Assembly: GCA_947448525.1 (NCBI GenBank)
Contig: CANFNV010000007.1
Span: 1-64,000, forward strand
Direction of reading: 5' to 3'
From: Flavobacteriaceae bacterium
GTDB lineage: Bacteria; Bacteroidota; Bacteroidia; Flavobacteriales; Flavobacteriaceae
DNA: 64,000 bases
Part shown: positions 16,845-25,883 of the stretch, piece by piece
How positions within the stretch are numbered: position 1 is the first letter of the stretch
How the letters are laid out: each line of letters begins with the position of its first letter
The notes under the pieces: model-generated
The model's database searches: none
Told to the model about the DNA's origin: nothing
Seen by the model: the letters and a program-made list of their open reading frames with translations, nothing else
Made by a program: the position numbers and the translations under genes

Positions 16845-16874
16845 TGTTTAAATAATTTTATAAATACTTAAACA
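16845..16874. promoter_or_regulatory. Candidate operator dyad of the TetR-like gene
   Basis: TGTTTAA (16845-16851) and TTAAACA (16868-16874) form a dyad with a 16-base gap, about 30 bases upstream of the TetR-like start codon. Autorepression by that protein is a guess based on position and symmetry. Confidence 0.3.
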
Positions 16875-16905
16875 ATAACTAACTTTACACTCTAATATTT
16901 ATCAA

Positions 16906-17577
16906 ATGGAAACAGCTAAAAAAACTACTAGTAAAAAGAAGGCGATGGATGACAATGAAATTATTTCTTTATATATGGATTGTATTCTTGTAAAATATGA
17001 AGAGCCTAAAAATGTATTTTCATTTTGTAAGGAGCACAAAATTGTAGAATCTGATTTTTACACTTTTTTTGGTTCAATAGACGCTTTGAAACAACAGGTT
17101 TGGGTTAAGTTTTTTGAAAATGCGGTTTCGACGATTCGACATGATGCGTCATACGAATCCTATTCCGATAAGAATAAATTATTAACCTTATATTTTACTT
17201 TATTTGAAATCTTAACAGTAAACAGAAGTTATGTTTTGTTTACATTGAAAGAAAATAAAGAGGGTTTAAAAAACCTCAAAAATTTAAAACATTTTAGAAA
17301 CCATTTCAAGGAATTTATCACAGAAATTATTGATTCGGAAAATTCGGAGATTAGTGGAAAGTTGGCCAAAGTTACAACGCCAATTTTTTCAGAAGGCGCT
17401 TGGATTCAGTTTTTGTTTTTATTGAATTTTTGGATGGACGATACGTCAAAATCTTTCGAAAAAACAGATGTTTTAATTGAGAAATCAGTAAATACAGTAG
17501 TCGATATATTAGATACAAAACCTTTAGAAAGTCTTTTTGATTTGGGAAAATTCTTATGGAAAGAAAAAATGAATTAA
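16906..17577 (+). CDS. TetR-like protein associated with an ABC1 kinase
   Basis: A 223-residue, mainly helical protein. After a basic tail (KKTTSKKKAM), residues about 15-62 resemble a divergent TetR helix-turn-helix: EIISLYMDCILVKYEEPKNVFSFCKEH, then ESDFYTFFGSIDALK. A helical C-terminal domain without recognisable ligand motifs follows (about 70-223). It is 22 bases before the ABC1 kinase gene and clearly co-transcribed. The DNA-binding role is inferred, since the recognition helix is poorly conserved and some proteins of this type may not bind DNA. Confidence 0.68.
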   Translation: METAKKTTSKKKAMDDNEIISLYMDCILVKYEEPKNVFSFCKEHKIVESDFYTFFGSIDALKQQVWVKFFENAVSTIRHDASYESYSDKNKLLTLYFTLFEILTVNRSYVLFTLKENKEGLKNLKNLKHFRNHFKEFITEIIDSENSEISGKLAKVTTPIFSEGAWIQFLFLLNFWMDDTSKSFEKTDVLIEKSVNTVVDILDTKPLESLFDLGKFLWKEKMN

Positions 17578-17599
17578 TTCAAATTAGTTCAGAATATTT

Positions 17600-18910
17600 A
17601 TGAAAACAATAGACAAAATTCCAACAGGAAAAATTGAAAGAGCAAGCCAATTAGTAAAAACGGGTTTCAAAGTAGGAGGGAACTATGTTGCTTATTATGG
17701 AGAAAAAATGGTCAATCCCAAGTTGAATCGAGATAAACTTAACGAAAATAATGCCGAGGATATTTATGATGGATTGAAGAACCTCAAAGGTAGTGCCTTG
17801 AAAGTTGCTCAAATGTTGAGTATGGATAAAAGCATCATGCCCCAACAATTTGTAGATAAATTTTCGTTGTCACAGTTTTCTGTTCCGCCATTATCGGCGC
17901 CTTTGGTTAGAAAAACATTTAAAAAATATTTAGGTCATTACCCAGAAAGCTTATACGACACATTTTCACCAGACGCCATGAATGCTGCGAGTATCGGCCA
18001 GGTTCACAAAGCTTCCAAAGAGGGAAAAAACCTTGCTGTCAAAATCCAATATCCAGGTGTGGCAGATAGTATAAGTTCGGATTTGGCTTTGGTAAAACCT
18101 TTTGCTATCAGAATGTTCAACATTAAAGGCAAAGATTCCGATAAATATTTTAAAGAAGTGGAAGATAAATTATTGGAGGAAACCGATTATAATTTGGAGT
18201 TAAAACAAAGTATTGAAGTTTCAAATTGGTGTAAGCATATTGAAAATTTGCGTTTTCCTAAATACTACCCTGAATTATCATCTGAAAAGATTTTGACAAT
18301 GGAATGGATTGATGGCGAACATTTGTCGGAGTTTACCGCACATAATAAAGATAGTGTCAAGGGAGACAAAATTGGTCAGGCACTTTGGGATTTTTATATG
18401 TATCAAATGCACCATTTGAAACAAGTTCATGCCGATCCCCATCCAGGCAATTTTTTGATTGATAAAAAAGATAATTTAGTTGCCATAGATTTTGGATGCA
18501 TTAAACAAGTTCCTTTGGAGTTTTATGTTCCTTATTTTGAGTTGGCGAATCCAAATGTAATAGATGATCCGAAGCTATTTAATGAAAAATTGTATGAACT
18601 TGAGATTTTGCGATGGGATGATTCTAAAGAAGAAATTGTTTATTTCACTAAGTTGTTTCATGATTTATTGAGTTTGTTCACCAAACCGTTTCATGGTGAT
18701 TTCTTTGATTTTTCGGACGATGATTTTTTCGGAAATATTGCTGCCATGGGAGAAGATTTTGCAAAAGATAGTCAATTGCGAAAAATGAATGGAAATAGAG
18801 GTTCTAAACATTTTTTATACATAAACAGAACATTCTTTGGATTGTATAATTTACTTCACGATTTAAAAGCCAGGGTTGACACTAAAACTTTTGAAAAATA
18901 TATAAAATAG
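17600..18910 (+). CDS. ABC1/UbiB-family atypical kinase (AarF-like)
   Basis: A 436-residue protein kinase-like ATPase. In order: the KxGQ position reads KVAQ (68-71, inside LKGSALKVAQMLSM), the Ala-rich nucleotide loop is NAASIGQVH, the lysine strand is NLAVKIQYPG, the glutamate helix follows, the catalytic loop is HADPHPGNF and the metal loop is AIDFGCIK. UbiB/COQ8 proteins support lipid and quinone metabolism through ATPase activity. Ubiquinone is not made by most Bacteroidota, so the lipid target here is open. No transmembrane tail is evident. It is the second gene of an operon with the TetR-like protein. Confidence 0.85.
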   Translation: MKTIDKIPTGKIERASQLVKTGFKVGGNYVAYYGEKMVNPKLNRDKLNENNAEDIYDGLKNLKGSALKVAQMLSMDKSIMPQQFVDKFSLSQFSVPPLSAPLVRKTFKKYLGHYPESLYDTFSPDAMNAASIGQVHKASKEGKNLAVKIQYPGVADSISSDLALVKPFAIRMFNIKGKDSDKYFKEVEDKLLEETDYNLELKQSIEVSNWCKHIENLRFPKYYPELSSEKILTMEWIDGEHLSEFTAHNKDSVKGDKIGQALWDFYMYQMHHLKQVHADPHPGNFLIDKKDNLVAIDFGCIKQVPLEFYVPYFELANPNVIDDPKLFNEKLYELEILRWDDSKEEIVYFTKLFHDLLSLFTKPFHGDFFDFSDDDFFGNIAAMGEDFAKDSQLRKMNGNRGSKHFLYINRTFFGLYNLLHDLKARVDTKTFEKYIK

Positions 18911-18934
18911 TCAAAGTTTGTTTTTTGGTTAGAC

Positions 18935-18972
18935 GAAAAGAGCGGTTCTTCACTTTGAGGTTCGCTCTTTTC
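18935..18972. terminator. Terminator after the ABC1 kinase gene
   Basis: AAAAGAGCG (18936-18944) and CGCTCTTTT (18963-18971) pair across an 18-base loop. The stem supplies its own T-run. A TAAATTTG box (18979-18986) right after it may belong to the next gene's promoter. Confidence 0.75.
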
Positions 18973-19013
18973 TATTTATAAATTTGTATTTTTGTGGATT
19001 ATAATTCTGTTTC

Positions 19014-19928
19014 ATGCTTCAAGTTAACTCCATTTCATTTTCTTATTTAAAAGAACTAACTATTTCTAATCTTTCACTTTCGTTAAAAAAAGGAGAAAAT
19101 TTAGCAATTATTGGAGAAAGTGGTTGCGGAAAAAGCACTTTGTTAAAACTTATTTATGGGTTACATGATTTGAATGAAGGTCGAATTTTCTGGAATGAAA
19201 CTGAAATTTTAGGACCAAAATTCAATCTCATTCCGGGGATGGATTTCATGAAATACCTAGCACAAGATTTTGATTTAATGCCTTTTATCACCGTTGCTGA
19301 AAATATCGGAAAATATCTTTCCAACCTTTATCCAGATAAAAAATGGGAACGAGTTTCGGAGTTGTTAGAAATTGTTGAAATGAATGAGTTTGCTAATATT
19401 AAAGCTAAAAATTTAAGTGGAGGCCAGATGCAACGAGTTGCCATTGCCAGAGTTTTAGCATTAGAGCCTGAAGTTCTTTTATTGGATGAACCTTTTAGCC
19501 ATATTGATAATTTTAGAAAAAATAGTTTGAGAAGACGACTTTTTTCGTACTTGAAAGAAAAAGAAATTACCTGTATTGTAGCCACACATGATAGCACTGA
19601 CGTTTTATCGTTCGCCGATGAAGTTGTGGTAATGCAAAAAGGAGAGGTTATAGAAAAAGGAATTCCAAGGTTAATTTATGAAAATCCAAATAACGGATAT
19701 GTTGCTTCGCTTTTTGGGGATGTCAATAAAATTATAATTGATGGAAAGATGCAGTTTAATTATCCGCATCAATTCCATGTTGTTTCGAAATCAAATTTGA
19801 GAGTTTCAGTGATAAAATCTTATTTTAGAGGAAGTCACTATCTCGTTGAAGCTCAATATGAAAATGGCACTTTATTTTTTGAAAGCGTTAAAGATTATGC
19901 AATTTTTACTGAAGTTTTTTTAGGATAA
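19014..19928 (+). CDS. ABC transporter ATP-binding protein without an adjacent permease
   Basis: A 304-residue ATPase. Walker A is GESGCGKST (about 34-42), the Q-loop is in AQDFDLMPF, the signature is LSGGQMQRVAIARVLA, Walker B is VLLLDEPFSHID and the switch histidine is in VATHDS. The C-terminal 80 residues (after ENPNNGYVASLFGD) form an extra beta-rich domain, as in importers of the spermidine/iron/molybdate class. No permease or binding protein is next to it, so the transporter it drives is unknown. The start at MLQVNSISFSY fits the usual first strand. Confidence 0.83.
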   Translation: MLQVNSISFSYLKELTISNLSLSLKKGENLAIIGESGCGKSTLLKLIYGLHDLNEGRIFWNETEILGPKFNLIPGMDFMKYLAQDFDLMPFITVAENIGKYLSNLYPDKKWERVSELLEIVEMNEFANIKAKNLSGGQMQRVAIARVLALEPEVLLLDEPFSHIDNFRKNSLRRRLFSYLKEKEITCIVATHDSTDVLSFADEVVVMQKGEVIEKGIPRLIYENPNNGYVASLFGDVNKIIIDGKMQFNYPHQFHVVSKSNLRVSVIKSYFRGSHYLVEAQYENGTLFFESVKDYAIFTEVFLG

Positions 19929-19968
19929 TATATTCAAAATAAATTGAATTTTTCCTTTCGAAATAGCT

Positions 19969-22095
19969 TTAATCCTCCAGCAATACTTCCAAAATACTAA
20001 TAGCAGCATCACTAATTTTAGTACCGGGACCAAAAACAGCTATGGCACCTGCATCAAAAAGAAATTCATAATCTTGTGCTGGTATTACACCGCCCACAAT
20101 AACCATAATATCTTCGCGTCCGTATTTTTTTAGTTCTTCTATCACTTGAGGAACAAGAGTTTTATGTCCCGCAGCTAATGAAGAAACACCTAAAATATGT
20201 ACGTCGTTTTCAACGGCTTGTTTAGCAGCTTCAGCAGGCGTTTGGAACAACGGACCAATATCTACATCAAATCCTACATCGGCATAACCAGTTGCTACTA
20301 CCTTGGCACCACGGTCGTGACCGTCTTGCCCCATTTTTGCAATCATAATACGTGGTCGACGCCCTTCTTTCTTAGCGAAGGCATCAGCTAATTGTTTGGC
20401 TTTTTCAAAGCTCTCGTCGTTTTTTATTTCTTTACTATACACGCCACTAAAAGATCTAATTTGTGCTTTATATCTGCCAAAAACTTCCTCAAGAGCATCA
20501 CTTATTTCTCCTAAGGTCGCTCTATTTCTTGCAGCTTCTACGGCTAAAGATAATAAATTATTATTAGAGTTTTTTGCAGCCTCCGTTAATTTTGCCAAAC
20601 ATTCTTTTACTTTATCTGAATTACGGGTAGCTTTAATTTGCTGTAATTGCTCAATTTGTTGTTTTCGTACCATTTGGTTGTCGACATCCAAAATGTGTAA
20701 AGGATCTTCTTTTTCCAAACGGAATTTATTTATTCCAACAATAATATCTTGATTGCTATCAATACGTGCTTGTTTTCTGGCCGATGCTTCTTCAATACGC
20801 AATTTAGGAATGCCTGATTCTATGGCTTTGGTCATACCTCCTAATTCTTCAACTTCTTCAATTAATGCCCACGCTTTATCGGCAATTTCTCTGGTCAAGG
20901 TTTCTACATAGTAGCTACCTGCCCATGGGTCAACTGTTTTACAGATTTTGGTTTCTTCTTGCAAATAGATTTGGGTATTTCTAGCGATACGCGCCGAGAA
21001 ATCGGTTGGTAGTGCAATGGCTTCGTCCAAGGCATTGGTGTGTAAGGATTGGGTGCCGCCAAAAGCTGCTGCTGCTGCTTCAATAGTAGTTCTTGCGACA
21101 TTGTTAAATGGGTCTTGCTCGGTTAAACTCCATCCTGATGTTTGGCAATGCGTACGTAACGCTAAAGATTTTTCGTCTTTTGGGTTGAATTGTTTGAGTA
21201 ATTTTGCCCACAACATTCTACCGGCACGCATTTTGGCAATCTCCATAAAATGATTCATACCAATTGCCCAGAAAAAGGACAGGCGAGGAGCAAATTCATC
21301 TATTTTCATTCCGGTTGCTAAACCAGTTCGAATGTATTCCAAACCATCGGCTAGGGTATATGCTAATTCAATATCGGCAGTAGCACCCGCTTCTTGCATG
21401 TGGTATCCCGAGATAGAAATGGAATTGAATTTGGGCATTTTTTTGCTGGTATATTCAAATATATCCGCAATGATTTTCATAGAAGGCGTTGGTGGATAGA
21501 TATACGTATTTCTAACCATAAACTCTTTTAGAATGTCGTTTTGGATGGTTCCCGAAAGTAATTCAGGAGTTACACCTTGTTCCTCCGCTGCCACGATATA
21601 GAATGCCATAATAGGCAAAACCGCGCCGTTCATAGTCATGGACACCGACATTTCACCTAATGGAATTTGGTCGAATAATATTTTCATATCCTCAACCGAA
21701 TCGATGGCAACACCTGCTTTACCTACGTCACCCACCACACGTTCGTGATCCGAATCGTAACCTCTGTGCGTAGCTAAATCAAAGGCAACAGAAAGACCCT
21801 TTTGTCCTGCAGCGAGATTTCTTCTGTAAAAGGCATTACTTTCTTCAGCTGTCGAGAAACCGGCATATTGACGAATGGTCCATGGTCTGCGAACATACAT
21901 AGTAGTATAAGGACCGCGAAGGTAAGGTGCAAAACCAGCTCCAAATCCAAGATGTTCTATGTGCTCAATGTCTTCTTTTGAATAAATTGATTTTAACTCA
22001 ATATTTTCAGCGGTGTGAAAGGTGTCGTTTCTCCGTTGTTGGTTTTCGGTTTTTTGACTTTCAACTAGTTGTATATGTTGTATGTTTTTTCTCAT
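19969..22095 (-). CDS. mutB: Methylmalonyl-CoA mutase large subunit
   Basis: A 708-residue catalytic subunit that interconverts L-methylmalonyl-CoA and succinyl-CoA with adenosylcobalamin. The N-terminal barrel carries [31 protein letters not shown] and [13 protein letters not shown]. The C-terminal cobalamin domain (about 570-700) carries the lower-ligand motif QDGHDRG and the nucleotide-tail segments [11 protein letters not shown] and VVGGVIP. This is the full family length. It follows the small subunit gene after only two bases, so the two are one operon. No epimerase or MeaB-type chaperone is adjacent. Confidence 0.95.
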   Translation of the reverse strand: MRKNIQHIQLVESQKTENQQRRNDTFHTAENIELKSIYSKEDIEHIEHLGFGAGFAPYLRGPYTTMYVRRPWTIRQYAGFSTAEESNAFYRRNLAAGQKGLSVAFDLATHRGYDSDHERVVGDVGKAGVAIDSVEDMKILFDQIPLGEMSVSMTMNGAVLPIMAFYIVAAEEQGVTPELLSGTIQNDILKEFMVRNTYIYPPTPSMKIIADIFEYTSKKMPKFNSISISGYHMQEAGATADIELAYTLADGLEYIRTGLATGMKIDEFAPRLSFFWAIGMNHFMEIAKMRAGRMLWAKLLKQFNPKDEKSLALRTHCQTSGWSLTEQDPFNNVARTTIEAAAAAFGGTQSLHTNALDEAIALPTDFSARIARNTQIYLQEETKICKTVDPWAGSYYVETLTREIADKAWALIEEVEELGGMTKAIESGIPKLRIEEASARKQARIDSNQDIIVGINKFRLEKEDPLHILDVDNQMVRKQQIEQLQQIKATRNSDKVKECLAKLTEAAKNSNNNLLSLAVEAARNRATLGEISDALEEVFGRYKAQIRSFSGVYSKEIKNDESFEKAKQLADAFAKKEGRRPRIMIAKMGQDGHDRGAKVVATGYADVGFDVDIGPLFQTPAEAAKQAVENDVHILGVSSLAAGHKTLVPQVIEELKKYGREDIMVIVGGVIPAQDYEFLFDAGAIAVFGPGTKISDAAISILEVLLED

Positions 22096-22097
22096 AG

Positions 22098-23468
22098 CTA
22101 TTCTTCTTGAGATAAACGTTCTTGTTCTAATTTTTCAGCCAATCTTTTTTCAATAATTGGGGTGATCAACGTTTTTCTTGGATTATGTTTTACGAACGGA
22201 TACAATTCCAAATCGTTTTTCATGCGGTCGTTTTTGTTTGGGAATTTGTTGGTTCCTAATAAAACTTCTTTGCCGCTATCAAATAAATCCTGTTCTTTTT
22301 GCGCGCTTTCGAAAATTTTTCTTTGGATAATTCCTTCTTTTAATAGCGCTAAAAACCCACCCTTTTCTTCAATTTCTTTAAATAAAACAAGTGCTTTTTC
22401 GGCCAATTGTTCGGTCAATGATTCAATATAATAGGCACCATCAGCAGGGTTGTTGACTTTATCAAAATAACTTTCGTGTTTCAATATCAACAATTGGTTT
22501 CTGGAAATTCGGTCTCCAAATTCGTTGTCTTTGTGATATAAAGTATCATACGGCAAATTAGCAACTGCATTGGCTCCACCCAAAATTGCACTCATGCACT
22601 CGGTGGTGGTGCGCAACATGTTTACGTTATAGTCGTAAATGGTTTTGTTGCGTTTGGTAGGAGTAGCAATGATATTGCAATCGAAGTTGTGGTGGTATTC
22701 TTTTGCTAAAGTATGGAACAAAATACGTAACGCACGCAGTTTGGCAATTTCAAAGAAGTAATTCGTTCCAACGGCAATTTCTATAGTAATTGGATGTTTT
22801 ATAGCAGGGATTCTGTTGAAATATTCGTTTACATGCGCTAATGAATAGGCCAATTGTTGCATTATATTGGCGCCCGAATTTTGGTAAATCCCAGCACTAA
22901 TGTTCAAAAAATTTATAGACGATGTCGATGCAATACTATTTAGTTTTTCGAAGTCTTTCTCTAAGTTTACAAACCAATTTCCGTCTTTGGTTAATTGACT
23001 AATAGGGTCAATAAGCATAATGAACTTGGCTTGATGTTTAGCGCTAAATTCACACACTTTAGTAGCGAAATCGATGGAAAGAAAAGGCAGATAAAAATAA
23101 TACGTGTTTTCCTTTAAAGGAAGGTTTTGCATTAATTCTTCAATGGAAATGGTTTCATTTTCAATTGTAAAACGAATACTTTCAGCTCCTCGGTTTAGAG
23201 AATCTAAAGCACGTTGATTTGATTTTTTTACATCGTGAACGAATATGTTTTGCAGAATTTCAAATCCATTTTCTGGAGTGTTGTTGGTAAACTCTATTTT
23301 TGAAACTTCGTCAAGATGGTAAAAAGGTTTTACTTTGATGCCTTCGGGGCTTTCCCAAACGATGGTTTCGTTATAGTCGGCACCATTGAGTTCGAATTGA
23401 ATTTGTTGTTTCCATCGTTTGGAAGTTAGGGTATCAAATTCTGAAAAAAGATTATTGGTTTTACTCAC
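22098..23468 (-). CDS. mutA: Methylmalonyl-CoA mutase small subunit
   Basis: The non-catalytic 456-residue partner of the large subunit. It keeps the barrel fold ([67 protein letters not shown], cited in parts) but lacks the cobalamin domain. It ends with a lysine/glutamate-rich tail. The start codon is GTG (minus strand, at 23466-23468) in front of [10 protein letters not shown], and no ATG lies nearby. The protein otherwise begins exactly where homologues do. First gene of the mutA-mutB operon. A TAAATTTG box lies about 30 bases upstream. Confidence 0.92.
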   Translation of the reverse strand: MSKTNNLFSEFDTLTSKRWKQQIQFELNGADYNETIVWESPEGIKVKPFYHLDEVSKIEFTNNTPENGFEILQNIFVHDVKKSNQRALDSLNRGAESIRFTIENETISIEELMQNLPLKENTYYFYLPFLSIDFATKVCEFSAKHQAKFIMLIDPISQLTKDGNWFVNLEKDFEKLNSIASTSSINFLNISAGIYQNSGANIMQQLAYSLAHVNEYFNRIPAIKHPITIEIAVGTNYFFEIAKLRALRILFHTLAKEYHHNFDCNIIATPTKRNKTIYDYNVNMLRTTTECMSAILGGANAVANLPYDTLYHKDNEFGDRISRNQLLILKHESYFDKVNNPADGAYYIESLTEQLAEKALVLFKEIEEKGGFLALLKEGIIQRKIFESAQKEQDLFDSGKEVLLGTNKFPNKNDRMKNDLELYPFVKHNPRKTLITPIIEKRLAEKLEQERLSQEE

Positions 23469-23674
23469 AATTGTATTGCTTTTTTAGTACTCCAAATTTA
23501 GTTTAAAATAATTTTAAAAAGATAAATTGATTGTTTTTTTGCAAAAATTCAAATTACAAGTTTTGCCTTAATATTTTTTGTATCAGAATTTCTTGTTTAA
23601 TGTATATAATTCAGTCTTGATAGGAGCAAACTACTATGTAGTTCGTACAGCAAGAATTGCATTGGAAGAGATGC

Positions 23675-24028
23675 CTATTGTTTCGCCTTGGCTATACTGT
23701 CTTTAATTTTATCGTCCTCAATATCAATGATGTAAATGTCTTCGCTATCTTTTTTCATATAATATTTTTCGCGGGCGTATCGTTCGGTTTCTCCAGGATT
23801 TTTAAGACTTTTGATACTTTGTTCGTCCTTAGCGATTTCTTCTTTATAGTACGTTTTGTTGTCTTCCAACTCGTCTATTTGCTTATTTAATGAGCGTTGA
23901 TCCCACAAGGATTGGTTGTCTAAAAAGAGCATCCAAATTGCAAAAAATATCAAAACCAAAGTATATCGATTTCCTAAAAATTTAAGAAATGGATAGTTGT
24001 TAGTGAGGTTTTGATACCAGTTTTTCAT
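23675..24028 (-). CDS. Septum formation initiator family protein (DivIC/FtsB-like)
   Basis: A 117-residue bitopic inner-membrane protein. A short cytoplasmic N-terminus precedes one transmembrane helix (YTLVLIFFAIWMLFL, about 22-37). A periplasmic coiled coil follows (SLNKQIDELEDNKTYYKEEI), then the conserved PGETERYAREKYYMKKDSED motif of DivIC/FtsB proteins. Such proteins link FtsQ/DivIB and FtsL in the divisome. It starts 8 bases after the uridine kinase gene and is co-transcribed with it, an arrangement often seen in flavobacteria. The 206 bases after it, before mutA, hold no gene I can support. Confidence 0.88.
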   Translation of the reverse strand: MKNWYQNLTNNYPFLKFLGNRYTLVLIFFAIWMLFLDNQSLWDQRSLNKQIDELEDNKTYYKEEIAKDEQSIKSLKNPGETERYAREKYYMKKDSEDIYIIDIEDDKIKDSIAKAKQ

Positions 24029-24036
24029 AGGATAAA

Positions 24037-24645
24037 TTAAATTAATCGTTGTGTTATTACAGCACGAACAACATCAATGGCTACAGTATTGTGTTTGTCA
24101 TTTGGAATGATAATGTCGGCAAATGCTTTTGTTGGTTCGATGAATTGTTGGTGCATGGGTTTTAATGTCGTTTGGTAGCGATTTAATACTTCTTCCATAT
24201 CGCGACCACGTTCAGCAATGTCACGTTTTAAACGGCGAATTAAACGTTCATCAGAATCGGCATGAACATAAACTTTTACGTCAAACAAATCTCGTAGTTC
24301 TGGATTGGTCAAAATCAGAATTCCTTCTACAATCATAACTTTTCTGGGATGTGTACTCACGGTATCGTCTGTTCTGTTGTGCGTAACAAAAGAATATACA
24401 GGTTGGTCTATAGTTTTACCTGCTTTTAAATCTTTTAGATGTTGTACTAAAAGTTCAAAATCAATAGCGCGCGGATGATCAAAATTGATGTTACTGCGTT
24501 CTTCATAGCTCATTCCAACGTTTTGTTTGTAATACGAATCTTGAGAGATAATTCCAACTTCAGTTTCCGGTAATTCGTTCATAATTTGGTGAACCACAGT
24601 AGTTTTTCCTGAACCAGTTCCGCCAGCAATTCCAAGAATAAGCAT
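24037..24645 (-). CDS. udk: Uridine kinase
   Basis: A cytoplasmic salvage enzyme that phosphorylates uridine and cytidine. The P-loop GGTGSGKTT is at residues 8-16 from the chosen ATG. The substrate-binding segments NFDHPRAIDF and YSFVTHNRT and the lid region RRLKRDIAERGRDMEEVLNRY are all present. The 202-residue length is normal. The start at MLILGIAGGTGSGK is used because an ATG ten codons upstream would overlap the candidate promoter's downstream region and has no family support. It leads a two-gene unit with the DivIC-like gene. Confidence 0.94.
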   Translation of the reverse strand: MLILGIAGGTGSGKTTVVHQIMNELPETEVGIISQDSYYKQNVGMSYEERSNINFDHPRAIDFELLVQHLKDLKAGKTIDQPVYSFVTHNRTDDTVSTHPRKVMIVEGILILTNPELRDLFDVKVYVHADSDERLIRRLKRDIAERGRDMEEVLNRYQTTLKPMHQQFIEPTKAFADIIIPNDKHNTVAIDVVRAVITQRLI

Positions 24646-24672
24646 GTTTGTTTGTTGTGTTTTGGTTTTATA

Positions 24673-24700
24673 CAAAAATAGAATAAAAAATCAATATCAA
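24673..24700 (-). promoter_or_regulatory. Candidate udk promoter
   Basis: On the minus strand TTG (24698-24700), a 17-base spacer and TATTTTTG (24673-24680) match the Bacteroidota pattern. It lies about 28 bases upstream of the udk ATG at 24645. Confidence 0.4.
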
Positions 24701-24947
24701 TTGAAATATCAATGTCAAAATTAAATTTCAACAAAATACTCGGCTGATTAGTGTTTTTATCAAGAGATTTTTTCGGATTTAGTATTACAATGTCAAAATA
24801 AATATAAAATTACAATAATTAATTTTCAACTCAACAAAATCAATTTGCCCTTTAAATTAAGATTAGGTTGAAACAGATAGATAAGATGTTAAATAAAACG
24901 AACTATTATACTACTTTTGTTGTTTAAAAATTAGTCATTTCAAGTTA

Positions 24948-25718
24948 ATGGAATTGAATAAAGAGGAGTTAAAACAATTTTTAGATGCTAAGGTACTGGA
25001 GTTTAATACACCTGATTTTATTGAGCCAGACCCAATTAGTGTGCCTCACCGTTATTCACTAAAGCAAGATATTGAAATTGCAGGTTTTTTGGCTGCTTCA
25101 ATTGCATGGGGAAATCGTAAGATGATTACTAAAAACGGTCATCGAATGATGGATTTATTGGGTAATTCTCCCTATGACTTTGTTATGAGTCATTCGGATT
25201 ATCAACTTGAAAAATTAAATGGATTTGTCCATAGAACCTTTAATTCTGATGACTTTAAGCATTTTATCAAAGCACTTAATCATATATACACAAACAAGGG
25301 TGGTTTAGAACATATTTTTATCCAAAATCAGTCTGAAACTTCGCTTCAGCCCTCAATTCATGCCCTACATAAAATTTTCTTTGAAATTCCGCATTTAACC
25401 AGAACTCGAAAACATGTGGCAGACCCCTATAAAGGTTCTGTCTCTAAGAGAATTAATATGTGTCTGAGGTGGTTTGTAAGAAACGACACTAAAGGAGTTG
25501 ATTTTGGAATATGGAAAAACATTTCTCCATCCAAACTCAGTTGTCCATTAGACGTTCACTCGGGTAATGTAGCTCGCAAACTAGGGTTGCTAACTAGAAA
25601 CCAAAATGATGGTAAAGCCCTTTTAGAACTGGATGCAAACCTTCGATTATTAGACCCAAATGATCCTGTAAAATATGATTTTGCATTATTTGGATTAGGA
25701 ATATTTGAGGGGTTTTAA
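24948..25718 (+). CDS. TIGR02757 / DUF2400 family protein
   Basis: A 256-residue protein of the TIGR02757 family, recognised by DPISVPHRYSLKQDIEIAGF, SIAWGNRKMITKN, CPLDVHSGNVARKLGLLTR and DPVKYDFALFGLGIFE. It is full length. The conserved histidines and arginines suggest nucleic-acid or metal chemistry, and the fold resembles helix-hairpin-helix DNA glycosylases, but no function is established. A TACTTTTG box (24912-24919) sits 28 bases ahead of the start. The last codons form half of a long hairpin that runs past the stop. Confidence 0.85.
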   Translation: MELNKEELKQFLDAKVLEFNTPDFIEPDPISVPHRYSLKQDIEIAGFLAASIAWGNRKMITKNGHRMMDLLGNSPYDFVMSHSDYQLEKLNGFVHRTFNSDDFKHFIKALNHIYTNKGGLEHIFIQNQSETSLQPSIHALHKIFFEIPHLTRTRKHVADPYKGSVSKRINMCLRWFVRNDTKGVDFGIWKNISPSKLSCPLDVHSGNVARKLGLLTRNQNDGKALLELDANLRLLDPNDPVKYDFALFGLGIFEGF

Positions 25719-25749
25719 TGTATTAATTGCTACATCAAAACCCCTCAAA
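25704..25749. terminator. Long hairpin overlapping a stop codon
   Basis: TTTGAGGGGTTTT (25704-25716) pairs perfectly with AAAACCCCTCAAA (25737-25749), and inside it ATGTA pairs with TACAT. The left arm covers the final codons of the DUF2400 gene. No long T-run follows on the plus strand, so it may act as an RNA 3' end stabiliser as much as a terminator. Confidence 0.65.
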
Positions 25750-25883
25750 ATAAATTAAACAAACAGATTCTAATTACAATATCATCATCGTTACTATTGA
25801 ATAAAATTGTATTTATTTTTGACTTTTTTCACCTAAATTATTTGTGAGTATAAATAGTTGATAAAATCCTGATTAACTTCGTT

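Larger units (their letters stand above)
16604..16905. other. Divergent intergenic region between htpG and the TetR-like gene
   Basis: No gene seen. The left part carries a candidate htpG promoter. The right part carries a TGTTTAA/TTAAACA dyad in front of the TetR-like gene. I saw no CIRCE-type heat-shock element. Confidence 0.5.

Noticed and set aside
23629..23643. AACTAC/GTAGTT hairpin near the DivIC-like gene end
   Set aside because: A six-base stem without a T-run is expected by chance in this composition.
23572..23703. Open plus-strand stretch reading NVYNSVLIGANYYVVRTA between mutA and the DivIC-like gene
   Set aside because: It has no ATG start in the front part, overlaps the 3' end of the neighbouring gene and I recognise no family. 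It could be a remnant, but the evidence is too thin.
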